DNA of 64,000 bases, taken from contig CALMYE010000013.1 in assembly GCA_937873425.1 (NCBI GenBank), positions 1-64,000 of the forward strand. The letters are read 5' to 3'. Source of the stretch: an uncultured Sphingopyxis sp. (GTDB lineage Bacteria; Pseudomonadota; Alphaproteobacteria; Sphingomonadales; Sphingomonadaceae). The notes under the pieces are model-generated. The model had not been told where the DNA came from and made no database searches. It saw only the letters and a program-made list of their open reading frames with translations. The position numbers and the translations under genes were made by a program. Shown here in pieces: positions 8,530 through 16,367 of this stretch (positions are counted from its first letter, which is position 1; each line of letters begins with the position of its first letter).

Positions 8530-10413
8530 CTAGACCCGCTGCATTGCGCGCAAGATATCGAGCATGCCCGCCCCCTGGAAACTGCGCTCGCGTCCGAGAT
8601 CGGTGCAGCTTTCGCACAGGATCGCCTTGATCTCGGCGGCGCGGCCGAGGAACTCGGGGTTGCGCGCCATCAGCATCGCCGCCGCGCCGCTGACGTGCGG
8701 CGCGGCCATGCTCGTGCCGCTGAGAGCGTCCTCGCTCGGGCCGGGGATCATGCTCCATATTTTCTCCCCGGGCGCGACCAGATCAGGTTTCTGGCGACCG
8801 TCGCCCGTGGGCCCGCGGCTCGAGAAGAAGCTGACGCCATAGCTGTGGGGCGAGGTGCGATGCGTTGCACCGACGGTGATCACCGCCTCGGCGTTGCCCG
8901 GGTCGGTGATACTCGACGGTGCGTAGGATTCGAACGCGCCGCCATCGCTAAGATGGTAACTTTGAAAGCCGTGATTGCCGGCGGCCGCAACGACGACCAC
9001 ACCCGAAGCAACGAGCTTGCTCGCCTCTTCGCAAACAGGGGTTCGGCCGCATGCATAATTACGCACATCGTGGCGAATCGAGAGGCTGATATTGGCGCCA
9101 TGAATTTCGGTGTGATAGGATCTTGCGTTGAGATAACGGATGAACTGCAAGGCGCCGACGAGCGCAAATTCGCTATCGCCGCCGCCTCCGGTCACGACAC
9201 GGAAATCATAGAGACGGATATCGGGACACACCCCGCGCTGCGCAGTCGGTGCCCCGCCTGCGAAGTCGGCCGCATCCCAGCCGCCGCCGATGATCCCCGC
9301 GACATGCGTACCGTGCGGGTGCGCCGGCACGCCGGGCGAGGCCTCGAGAACATATTTCTCGGCGCGCATCCAGTCGATGGGCCTACGCTCGCGTGCGTCC
9401 TGCGCGAGCGATAACAGATCTTTTATGACCAAGCCGAGCGGCAGGCCGCTGCTTTCGGCGAGGAACTGCGCATTGTCGCGGAGGATGTCGCCATTATAAA
9501 GATGATCGACGAGCACGGCGCGGCGAAGCTGCGTAAAATCATAGGTGGCAACGACCCGGCTGTTTGGCGGATCGCGCAAATCCTTGAAGGCGGGATGGCT
9601 CGCATCGATCCCCGTGTCGAGGACCGCCCAGGCAAGCCGCTCGCAGTTCACAGAAAAAAGCGTCGCGGCCGCGTCGCCCTTGATCGCCGGCACCGAGCGG
9701 TCGATCGCGAGCTCGACCGGGCGGTTCAGCGATACCGCGAATATATCATAATCGCTGCCTAGGCCGATGGGGCGCAGCCGCACCAGATGCTCGCCAATCT
9801 CGCCGGCAAGCGCCGCGATCGCCTCAATGTCGGCGCGGCGATAAAAGTCGGCGGGCGTCCCGATTTCGGCAGCGTCGGCGGCCTCGGCGCCTTCGGCCCA
9901 TAGCAGCGATGCCAGCACGCGCAGCGTCGCGGCGAGACGTTCGATCCCGGGAGGCGTCTCGATGGTCGCGCTTTCCCAACCGCGTCTGCGGCGCAGCTCG
10001 TGCAGTTGCCGCGCGACGCGCTCCTCCACGCGCGCTGCGACACCATCGTCGGCAGCGAGACCAAGCGACCGTGCCCAGCGGGTGAAAGGCAGCAGCGAAT
10101 AGGCAAGTTCCTTGATGCGCAGGCGGGCCGCCACAAGACCTTCGACGAAGGACAGGCCGTAGCCGAGCCGATGGCCGGCGTCGCCGAAGCCGGGGCGCTC
10201 GGGCGTATCGTAAAGTCGCGCGGCGATGCGCGCCGCGACAAGCCCGGTGGGCGTGTCGCGATAGGCCTCGACCAGGAGATCGAGCGCTTCGCCTGGCGCC
10301 CCGGCATAGCCCGCCCAGACGTCGCTGCGGACCGGCGAATCCTGCACGAGACGCCCATCAGCGTCGGGACCAAGAACGAGGCTGTTGACCACCTCGCGAC
10401 CCAGAATGATCAT
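8530..10413 (-). CDS. S8 family (subtilisin-like) serine peptidase
   Basis: A 627-residue protein without a signal peptide, so probably cytoplasmic. About 250 N-terminal residues are mostly helical, with no recognised family. The subtilase domain has D266 (AVLDTGID), H367 (HPHGTHVAGI), oxyanion N480 (AAGN) and nucleophile S568 (SGTSMAAPH). A long insertion lies between the D and H motifs (about 280-360). ATG at 10413 (MIILGRE) is chosen because GGGAGGGG lies just upstream; the reading frame extends to 10509 without support. It heads the operon with the MBL and DUF4062-like genes and diverges from the DUF2235 operon. Absence of a secretion signal fits an intracellular effector or activator. 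Confidence 0.93.
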   Translation of the reverse strand: MIILGREVVNSLVLGPDADGRLVQDSPVRSDVWAGYAGAPGEALDLLVEAYRDTPTGLVAARIAARLYDTPERPGFGDAGHRLGYGLSFVEGLVAARLRIKELAYSLLPFTRWARSLGLAADDGVAARVEERVARQLHELRRRRGWESATIETPPGIERLAATLRVLASLLWAEGAEAADAAEIGTPADFYRRADIEAIAALAGEIGEHLVRLRPIGLGSDYDIFAVSLNRPVELAIDRSVPAIKGDAAATLFSVNCERLAWAVLDTGIDASHPAFKDLRDPPNSRVVATYDFTQLRRAVLVDHLYNGDILRDNAQFLAESSGLPLGLVIKDLLSLAQDARERRPIDWMRAEKYVLEASPGVPAHPHGTHVAGIIGGGWDAADFAGGAPTAQRGVCPDIRLYDFRVVTGGGGDSEFALVGALQFIRYLNARSYHTEIHGANISLSIRHDVRNYACGRTPVCEEASKLVASGVVVVAAAGNHGFQSYHLSDGGAFESYAPSSITDPGNAEAVITVGATHRTSPHSYGVSFFSSRGPTGDGRQKPDLVAPGEKIWSMIPGPSEDALSGTSMAAPHVSGAAAMLMARNPEFLGRAAEIKAILCESCTDLGRERSFQGAGMLDILRAMQRV

Positions 10414-10646
10414 GTCCCCTCCCGTCACGGCCGCGCGAGCATCGATGCGGCGCGAACACGCGACACGCCGAACATGCTCGAAGGTGCGAGGGCCGTACCC
10501 GGCTGTCAAACATTATCGCATCGGCTTTGGTAAGGATTGCCGGGGCGGGCGCACGCTACCGATAAATAGCATATCGGGGAAGATTGCGCTTTGCAGCGCG
10601 CGGCCATGAGCTATCGTGCCGGTCTCGAAAATCAGGGAGAGGGCCT

Positions 10647-11744
10647 GTGGAGGGCAAGCGGCCGCGTAACGTCATTGTCTGCTGCGACGGCACGTCGAAC
10701 CAGCCGGCAAAACACCAAACCAATGTCGCACGCCTGGTCTACGCACTCGAAAAGGACTTCGAGACGCAGCATGTCTATTATCAGCCGGGCCTTGGAACGC
10801 GCGCGTCGCCCGGTTTCCCGCTTCCCGTCGGCAATTTTCTGGCGCGGGTTGGGGGCATGGCGTTCGGCTATGGGATCAAAGACGACCTGCGCGACGCCTA
10901 TGTGTTCATCATGAACCATTGGCGGCCAGGCGACCAGCTCTTCCTGTTCGGATTCAGCCGCGGCGCCTATACCGTCCGTATCCTCGCTGCCCTGCTCTCC
11001 ACTTACGGCGTTCCGATGCCCGGCAACGAGGCGCTTCTACCCTATGCGATCAAGATGTTCTGGCGCGCCAATGGGGCCGAAGGCGCAGCGTTCGACACGG
11101 TCATGACGCTCGCTAGGCGTTTCAAGGCCAATCTCTCGATGGCCGAATGCAAGCCCCATTTTGTTGGCGTTTGGGATACGGTGAGTTCGGTCGGCTGGAT
11201 CGGAACACCCGTGGCGCTACCCTATACGGGCGCCAATCCGGATATCGCGCATATCCGGCATGCGATTGCGCTCGACGAGAAGCGGGCCTTTTTCAGGACA
11301 AACCGCTTCCGCCCGCACGCCCGGCAGGATTGTGCGGAAATGTGGTTTCCGGGCGATCATTGCGACGTCGGCGGGGGTCATGCCGAATCGGCATCCGGCC
11401 TCAGCAAATATTCGCTCCGCTGGATGGCCGACGAAGCCGCGGCGAAAGGGCTTGGCATCGATAAAGACCGCCTTGCCGACATACTCGGCGAGAGCGAGGG
11501 GAGCCATTTCACGCCCGCCTCGCCGAAGGCTGAAATTCACCGCATGCCCTTCTATTGGTGGCCGGCAGAATTTCTTCCCAAGAAGCGCTGGGACAACAAG
11601 ACCCAGCGAACGACACGCCGCCTCAATCTTTTCCGTCGCCGGCGCCCACCGAAAAACGCGCTGATCCATCCCGTCGCGTGGGATATCGACGGCTATGCCG
11701 AACGCCATCTAAAGGACTTCCGTCGTCCAGAGGCGCCGCAATGA
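10647..11744 (+). CDS. DUF2235 alpha/beta-hydrolase (Tle1-like phospholipase domain)
   Basis: A 365-residue protein of the DUF2235 family, whose best-known members are the type VI phospholipase effectors of the Tle1 group. Family motifs: RNVIVCCDGTSNQ near the N-terminus, the nucleophile elbow GFSRGAY with S104, the acid at D177 (GVWDTVSSVG), and FPGDHCDVGGGH with H238. There are no transmembrane segments and no secretion signal. I chose GTG at 10647 because AGGGAGAGG lies just upstream; an in-frame start at 10584 adds 21 unlikely residues. It is first in an operon with TIR protein C (43-base gap) and a SLOG protein. In a TIR/SLOG setting a membrane-attacking lipase effector is a plausible role (inference). 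Confidence 0.88.
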   Translation: MEGKRPRNVIVCCDGTSNQPAKHQTNVARLVYALEKDFETQHVYYQPGLGTRASPGFPLPVGNFLARVGGMAFGYGIKDDLRDAYVFIMNHWRPGDQLFLFGFSRGAYTVRILAALLSTYGVPMPGNEALLPYAIKMFWRANGAEGAAFDTVMTLARRFKANLSMAECKPHFVGVWDTVSSVGWIGTPVALPYTGANPDIAHIRHAIALDEKRAFFRTNRFRPHARQDCAEMWFPGDHCDVGGGHAESASGLSKYSLRWMADEAAAKGLGIDKDRLADILGESEGSHFTPASPKAEIHRMPFYWWPAEFLPKKRWDNKTQRTTRRLNLFRRRRPPKNALIHPVAWDIDGYAERHLKDFRRPEAPQ

Positions 11745-11787
11745 TGCGGTTGGCATGCGTTCCCTTTTGACGCGAGGAGAGACCGCA

Positions 11788-12948
11788 ATGAGCCATTACG
11801 AACTCGCCATTCTCGGTTCGCCCACCGAGGCCGAGCGAGCTGCGCTTGTCCGCGCGATTGCCACGCTCGTCGGCGATTTCGGGATAGAAATCGGTCGCGA
11901 GCTGATCCTTCACGACGGCGCTAGCGTGGCCGGGCGCAACCCCCGCGCCGCCTTCGTTGCTGCCTATTTCGGGGGCGTCCCCGCAAGCGATGTCGAAGCG
12001 GCGCGGATGCTCGTTGCGCAAAGCGCGCCCGTGATCCCGACCGTGGGGCCAGCCCAGGAATTTGGCACCTGCATTCCCGATTTCCTCCAGTCGGCGAACG
12101 GGCTTCGCCGGCGGGGTGACGACGAACCGATGCGCGAGCTCGCAGCAGCGCTCCTCGAATGCATCGGCCTGCTTCGTCAGCAGCGGCGTGTCTTCGTGAG
12201 CTACCGCCGTACCGAGGCGCGCGCCGCAGCGCTGCAACTCCATGACCTGTTGTCGGCACGCGGGTTCGACGTCTTTCTCGACACGCACGACATTCGACCC
12301 GGCGATCCCTTCCAGGAAGTGTTGTGGCACCGCCTTGTCGACTCGGATGTCATGGTCATGCTCGACACACCGACCTATTTCGAGAGCCGCTGGACCCGGC
12401 AGGAAATTGGCCGTGCCCGTGCCAAGGAAATCCATGTCCTCCGTGTCATATGGCCAGGGCTCGAGCCGAACCGCATGACGGACCTTGCCGAGACGGTCTA
12501 CCTCGATGCTGACGAACTGACGGGTTCCGACGGTCCGATCGTCGATACCGCCGCCGATGCGATCTTGCTGCGGGTCGAGGATTTGCGCAGCCGGAGCATT
12601 GCCGCGCGCTTCATGTCGATCACTGGCAAGCTCAGGGCCGACATTGTGAAGATTGGGGCCGAGGTGGAGGGAATCGGCGCGCATCGGGCAATCGCGGTGC
12701 GCCTGCTCGATCAACGCAAGGTCTGGGCCTATCCGATCGTCGGAATCCCGACCGCTGAAATTTTGAACGATGTGGTAGAAAAGGCGCGGCGCGCCGAGCA
12801 GCAGGGCATACCGGTGCTCGTTTACGACCATATTGGAATCCGGCAGGCCTGGACGGCGCATCTGAAGTGGCTCGACGAACAGATTGCGGCCGTGCGCGCG
12901 ATCAAGGTGTCCGACGCCGGTTGGGAACTGGCAGGATGGGAGGCTTGA
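11788..12948 (+). CDS. TIR domain protein C with extra N- and C-terminal domains
   Basis: A 386-residue protein. The TIR domain spans about residues 132-250: RRVFVSYRRTEARAAALQL, DVFLDTHDIRPGDPFQE, SDVMVMLDTPTYFESRWTRQE, with E206 (TRQEIGRA) at the catalytic position. The first 125 residues (MSHYELAILGSPTEAER onward) form a separate alpha/beta unit of unknown family. The last 130 (VWAYPIVGIPTAEILNDVVE onward) are another unknown unit. ATG at 11788 has GAGGAGA 10 bases upstream. The SLOG gene begins 2 bases after its stop. The TIR presumably makes a nucleotide signal from NAD and the SLOG protein would bind it (inference). Confidence 0.88.
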   Translation: MSHYELAILGSPTEAERAALVRAIATLVGDFGIEIGRELILHDGASVAGRNPRAAFVAAYFGGVPASDVEAARMLVAQSAPVIPTVGPAQEFGTCIPDFLQSANGLRRRGDDEPMRELAAALLECIGLLRQQRRVFVSYRRTEARAAALQLHDLLSARGFDVFLDTHDIRPGDPFQEVLWHRLVDSDVMVMLDTPTYFESRWTRQEIGRARAKEIHVLRVIWPGLEPNRMTDLAETVYLDADELTGSDGPIVDTAADAILLRVEDLRSRSIAARFMSITGKLRADIVKIGAEVEGIGAHRAIAVRLLDQRKVWAYPIVGIPTAEILNDVVEKARRAEQQGIPVLVYDHIGIRQAWTAHLKWLDEQIAAVRAIKVSDAGWELAGWEA

Positions 12949-12950
12949 AA

Positions 12951-13598
12951 ATGGACGCAATTTTCCTGTCCGCCGGCGTCCCCGATCCGCGGCGCGGTCC
13001 CGAATATGCCGCGACCGCCGACACGGTGGCGATTACCGCCGCGGTCTCGGCGCTAGTCTATGTCACGCTCGGACGCCGTCCGCTGATCTGGGGCGGCCAT
13101 CCTGCGATCACGCCGATGATCTGGGTCATCGCCGAAGACTTGGACCTCGATTACGGACGTTGGGTCGGGCTCTATCAGTCACGCCATTTCAAAGACCAGT
13201 TTCCGCAAGACAACGCACGGTTCGGCAATGTCACGCTCACCGACGATATCGCCGGCGATCGCGCGCAAAGCTTGCTGCATATGCGTCGACGGATGTTCAG
13301 CGAGCATCGCTTCGCCGCCGCCGTCTTCATCGGCGGCATGAGCGGGATCATCGACGAATATGACCTGTTCCGGGAGCTTCAGCCAGAGGCCGCGATTATC
13401 CCGGTGGTCTCGACCGGCGGCGCCACGATCGAAGTCGGCAAGCGGCTCGATGCGTTCGCACCCGATCTCGCCGACGATCCCGACTATGTCGCGCTCTTTC
13501 ACCGCCACCTGGGCATTTCGGCCAGGGAGCGGCGTTTCGACACCCCGGATGCGCAACCGCGCGCTATCGAAGCGCGCTATTGGCGGCCGCCGGAATGA
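12951..13598 (+). CDS. SLOG-family nucleotide/ligand-binding protein
   Basis: A 215-residue Rossmannoid protein. It opens with AIFLSAGVPDPRR and has the glycine-rich SLOG signature PLIWGGHPAITPMIW (motif at residues 48-55), a second glycine loop FIGGMSGIIDE (about 127-135) and VVSTGGATIEVG (about 158-169). SLOG domains (SMF/DprA-LOG superfamily) bind nucleotides and, in conflict systems, NAD-derived signals such as ADP-ribose variants. It is third in the DUF2235-TIR operon, 2 bases after the TIR stop, so coupling is likely. I read it as the receptor for the TIR product. The exact SLOG subfamily was not determined. Confidence 0.8.
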   Translation: MDAIFLSAGVPDPRRGPEYAATADTVAITAAVSALVYVTLGRRPLIWGGHPAITPMIWVIAEDLDLDYGRWVGLYQSRHFKDQFPQDNARFGNVTLTDDIAGDRAQSLLHMRRRMFSEHRFAAAVFIGGMSGIIDEYDLFRELQPEAAIIPVVSTGGATIEVGKRLDAFAPDLADDPDYVALFHRHLGISARERRFDTPDAQPRAIEARYWRPPE

Positions 13599-13643
13599 AC
13601 CGCGAGCCGTCCCCGCTTTCTACGGCTGACGACCGGGCACGGG

Positions 13644-14138
13644 TCAGTCCGAACCGCCATATCGCATCAGGATTTTTTCCTCGTCGCCGTCGCCAACCAC
13701 CAACGACCAGTCCGAAAAGCCGAGCCATCCATCGGGCAGCGATGTGGCGGCCTGCATGCCGCTGGCGAGGTCGATCGTGGCTCGGCCAATCCCGCGCTCG
13801 AACGGAGCGATGACGAAGCAAGAATGGCCCGCCACGAGGAGTTGCCCCTTGAAAGACTGCCCGATATAGGGGCTGGCCGCTGCGGCGACGGGATCCACGC
13901 GCACGGCCACAGGGGGCAGCAATGCGACGGGTTCGCTGTCACTTGGAAGCTGAAGAAACGGCCCGCTCTGATCGGGACGGTCGAAAACGGGTTCCCAGCG
14001 ATCCGGCGCCCGGCCATCGCCTGCCGCCGCTCCGACGCAGAGCGCGAGCCAGCGCCCGCCAGCATAATCGGACCGAACATAAAATTGTCCCGGTTTTAGC
14101 GCGGCGGGATAAACGACGCCGACAATTCCTCGCAGCAT
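13644..14138 (-). CDS. Hypothetical protein, partner of TIR protein D
   Basis: A 164-residue protein with no family I recognise. It is predicted mostly beta, with segments PGQFYVRSDYAGGRWLALC, FKGQLLVAGHSCFVIAP and IGRATIDLASGM, and has no signal peptide or membrane helix. It starts 12 bases after the TIR D stop with GGGAG in between, so the two form one transcript. It converges on the SLOG gene. Constant proximity to TIR D suggests a dedicated partner, perhaps an inhibitor or specificity factor; this is inference only. Confidence 0.7.
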   Translation of the reverse strand: MLRGIVGVVYPAALKPGQFYVRSDYAGGRWLALCVGAAAGDGRAPDRWEPVFDRPDQSGPFLQLPSDSEPVALLPPVAVRVDPVAAAASPYIGQSFKGQLLVAGHSCFVIAPFERGIGRATIDLASGMQAATSLPDGWLGFSDWSLVVGDGDEEKILMRYGGSD

Positions 14139-14150
14139 CGCTCGATCTCC

Positions 14151-15107
14151 CTAGCGCTGCAGCGGCCGGATGAAGGCCGCCCAAAACATCTCCGACGCCC
14201 CCTCGAAAGTGAGCTTCGCGGCGGGGTCACGGCCGACGTTCATACTCATCGCGCGAAGAAAGCAGCTTTGATCGTCGGCCTCGACATGGAGGCATTCGCT
14301 AAAGCTGTTGGTATCGCTCGTCTGGCCTTCGAGGAAATGAATTGCCCGGCCCAGCATGCCGCCCATGAAAATCGTGCAGCGCGCCGCCGCCGCGCCATCG
14401 CGATAAATCGTCGCAAAAAACCGATCGGCATCGATACGGCGGACACTTCCCTCGATTCCCTGATTGCGCCGTCCTAGTTCGTCGAGCGATGTTTCGAAAA
14501 ACCGCACCATATAATCGAAGGCACGGTGCAGGAACTCATCCTTGTCGCGGTCGGAAAATGTCTTGGCGAGTGCCAGATTACTCGACCGCGGCGCCTCGGG
14601 CACGACGGCGCTTCTCCCCGACGGCAAAACCGACCGCATCGCCGGGCTTTCACGTGTAGCCATTTGCGGCGCAAGCGACGCCGCCGCGGTGCGAATGGCG
14701 TTGGCAACCTCGAGAAATGCCTGGTCACGGTCAGGCCAGAGCGTCACCGGCTTGCCATCGGTGGGAACGGCAAGGAGCTTGCCGAACGGCGCATGTTTCC
14801 AATCGCAGGCCCGTAGAATGACGGGAAGCACCACGGCTTCGCCTGCTTCGTGGCGCTCCATGGCGCGCATCATCTCGACTTCGTAGCAATAATCCGAGGC
14901 GAGAAAATCAGGGCTCACGAGAAGGAGAAGGATATCATCCTCTTCGACATGCGCGCCGATGACCTTGTCGAACGCGGTTCCCGGCTCGATCTTCCGATCA
15001 TGCCATGTCTCGATGATGCCCTGACGTTGGAGCATCGCCAGTTGCGTCTGCAACTCGTCGCGCAACGCCTCGTCGCGATGGGAATAGGAAAAGAACAGCG
15101 TCGCCAC
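14151..15107 (-). CDS. TIR domain protein D with C-terminal sensor-like domain
   Basis: A 318-residue protein. The N-terminal TIR domain (about 1-125) has ATLFFSYSHRDEALRDELQ, IIETWHDRKIEPGTAFDKV, DDILLLLVSPDFLASDYC, and E76 in YCYEVEMM at the catalytic position. A linker of about 45 polar residues leads to a C-terminal domain of about 145 residues (DEFLHRAFDYMVRFFE, DADRFFATIYRDG, CTIFMGGMLGRAIHF), unrecognised but well structured. I chose GTG at 15107 because AGGAG lies 8 bases upstream; TTG at 15113 is the longest alternative. The tail domain probably carries target recognition or oligomerisation (inference). It is the first gene of a two-gene operon. Confidence 0.87.
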   Translation of the reverse strand: MATLFFSYSHRDEALRDELQTQLAMLQRQGIIETWHDRKIEPGTAFDKVIGAHVEEDDILLLLVSPDFLASDYCYEVEMMRAMERHEAGEAVVLPVILRACDWKHAPFGKLLAVPTDGKPVTLWPDRDQAFLEVANAIRTAAASLAPQMATRESPAMRSVLPSGRSAVVPEAPRSSNLALAKTFSDRDKDEFLHRAFDYMVRFFETSLDELGRRNQGIEGSVRRIDADRFFATIYRDGAAAARCTIFMGGMLGRAIHFLEGQTSDTNSFSECLHVEADDQSCFLRAMSMNVGRDPAAKLTFEGASEMFWAAFIRPLQR

Positions 15108-15113
15108 GTGCAA

Positions 15114-15727
15114 AACTCCTTTCCCCGGCCTTTAGCGTTCCGTATCTGTTCCAACAAGCAGGATATAAAAACCCCCATTCCAGTTCACGAGAAGTGCCTG
15201 CGCTGGAAACTGGCAGTCAGGGACACGACAAAACCGCGTTCGGAATTATCGTCGACGGATCGACGCTTGTGAAGCTGGGGTGGAATCGCACGCCCTCGGC
15301 CGAATTAGCGTCCGCCACAGTGGCCGGCCCCGCGACGACGGTGCTAATCATGGTCAGGGACAGCAAACGCTTTACCAAATCCTGAGGCTGGGGGTTCGGA
15401 CGATTTCTCAGCTGCTAGCCTACCGATGAGGCCCAGTACCAAGCCTGCTCCGCCTATCACGAAGTTAAGGTGTCCGACCGGGACTGGGTGTTTACTCGCT
15501 ATAGTGAATAGTCAGAGCGTCGATGTTGATGTGGCTCCGGGCGGATCGTTGTCACCTGTCGCTGGCCAAGCGTCTACGAGCGCAGCCGTCCGCTTTACGC
15601 GACCGCTGCCACCCGCCAGTCCAAAATCGGCCATGGGCGTACCTTAGGGCGGCAGGCTGCAGAGTGAAGAGTGCAGCGTTTTGTTTGAGCACCAAATTGG
15701 AATGCTGATCGAGAGGAGTCGCTTGGC
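15114..15727. other. 614-base gap between TIR operon and HigBA
   Basis: No gene with start, ribosome site and recognisable product is visible. A minus-strand frame, open at 15344-15511, includes a hydrophobic stretch (FVIGGAGLVLGLIG) but has no usable start. It may be the tail of a lost membrane protein. The motif CCAAAATCGGCCATGGGCG at 15621-15639 resembles sequences at 19531 and 44511. The GC content is lower than in the neighbouring operons. Confidence 0.5.
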
Positions 15728-16084
15728 CTACGTTTCGTCGGCTTCCGCAAACAACTCCTCGAAGGGCGCGATGACTTGCTCTTGTGTTTGTGGCTGCCGG
15801 AGAATGGCAAGTGCTGCGATCTCAGCACCGAAGCGCTTGCGCGCCGCAGCAAGATCGACGTCGCGCTGCAGGTTCAGCCAGAGGTCGGGCGTCGTCCCAA
15901 GTACATGACCCAAGCGGAGCGCCATCGGCGCGGTGACGGCGCGCTTGTCATTGAGGAGTTCATTGACGCTCAGGCGCGAAACGCCGAGCGCCGAAGCGAG
16001 TTCATCCTGCTTGACGCCGCCCATTTCGAGAATGTGCTTGCGCAAGACAGTGCCGACGGACTCAACTTCGGCTTCGCTCGACAT
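15728..16084 (-). CDS. higA: HigA-family antitoxin (XRE helix-turn-helix)
   Basis: A 118-residue antitoxin with the HigA pattern: LRKHILEMGGVKQDELASA, helix-turn-helix ASALGVSRLSVNELLNDKRAV, and MALRLGHVLGTTPDLWLNLQ. It neutralises HigB and represses the operon by binding its promoter. ATG at 16084 (MSSEAEVES) is preferred over an upstream start at 16174, which would overlap the toxin gene. It follows the toxin by 13 bases, giving the toxin-first order typical of HigBA. Confidence 0.9.
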   Translation of the reverse strand: MSSEAEVESVGTVLRKHILEMGGVKQDELASALGVSRLSVNELLNDKRAVTAPMALRLGHVLGTTPDLWLNLQRDVDLAAARKRFGAEIAALAILRQPQTQEQVIAPFEELFAEADET

Positions 16085-16097
16085 GAAAACTCCTGGT

Positions 16098-16367
16098 CTA
16101 GAAACGCTCGAGGCTGGGGTTGACGATGCGGTCAAGCTCGTCGTCCCATTCGAAACTGATCGCCCACCGGCCATGAACCGGCGCGGCGAACCGGCCGTCC
16201 TTCAAAAGGGCGACCTTGGTGAAGACGCCGATGTCGGACCAACTGGCGGCGGCCGTCAGCAGGCGCATAAGGCGGTGCGCGTTCCGGACGACCGGCAAAG
16301 GCAGTTCGGGACACGCGGCGGTGGTAAAGATGCGCGCAAGGCGCGGGTCGGGGATATCCATATTCAT
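16098..16367 (-). CDS. higB: HigB-like mRNA interferase toxin (RelE/ParE superfamily)
   Basis: An 89-residue protein matching the short HigB family along its length: DPRLARIFTTAACPELPLP (helix after strand 1), the NAHRLMRLLTAAASWSDI pair of helices, and VHGRWAISFEWDD, which aligns with the family strand reading roughly N-x-W-R-I-x-F-x-W. HigB toxins cut mRNA on the ribosome. It is directly upstream of higA. A long frame on the same strand (to 16132) runs through it in another phase. I treat this part of that frame as non-coding because the toxin has clear family similarity. Confidence 0.82.
   Translation of the reverse strand: MNMDIPDPRLARIFTTAACPELPLPVVRNAHRLMRLLTAAASWSDIGVFTKVALLKDGRFAAPVHGRWAISFEWDDELDRIVNPSLERF

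Noticed and set aside
8927..8942. ATTCGAACGCGCCGCC as a possible second attachment site for the tRNA-Gln island
   Set aside because: It matches the tRNA 3' end only in part and lies inside the conserved subtilase coding region.
15344..15511. Short minus-strand frame with a hydrophobic helix
   Set aside because: No start codon with a ribosome site; kept only as a possible gene remnant in the gap description.
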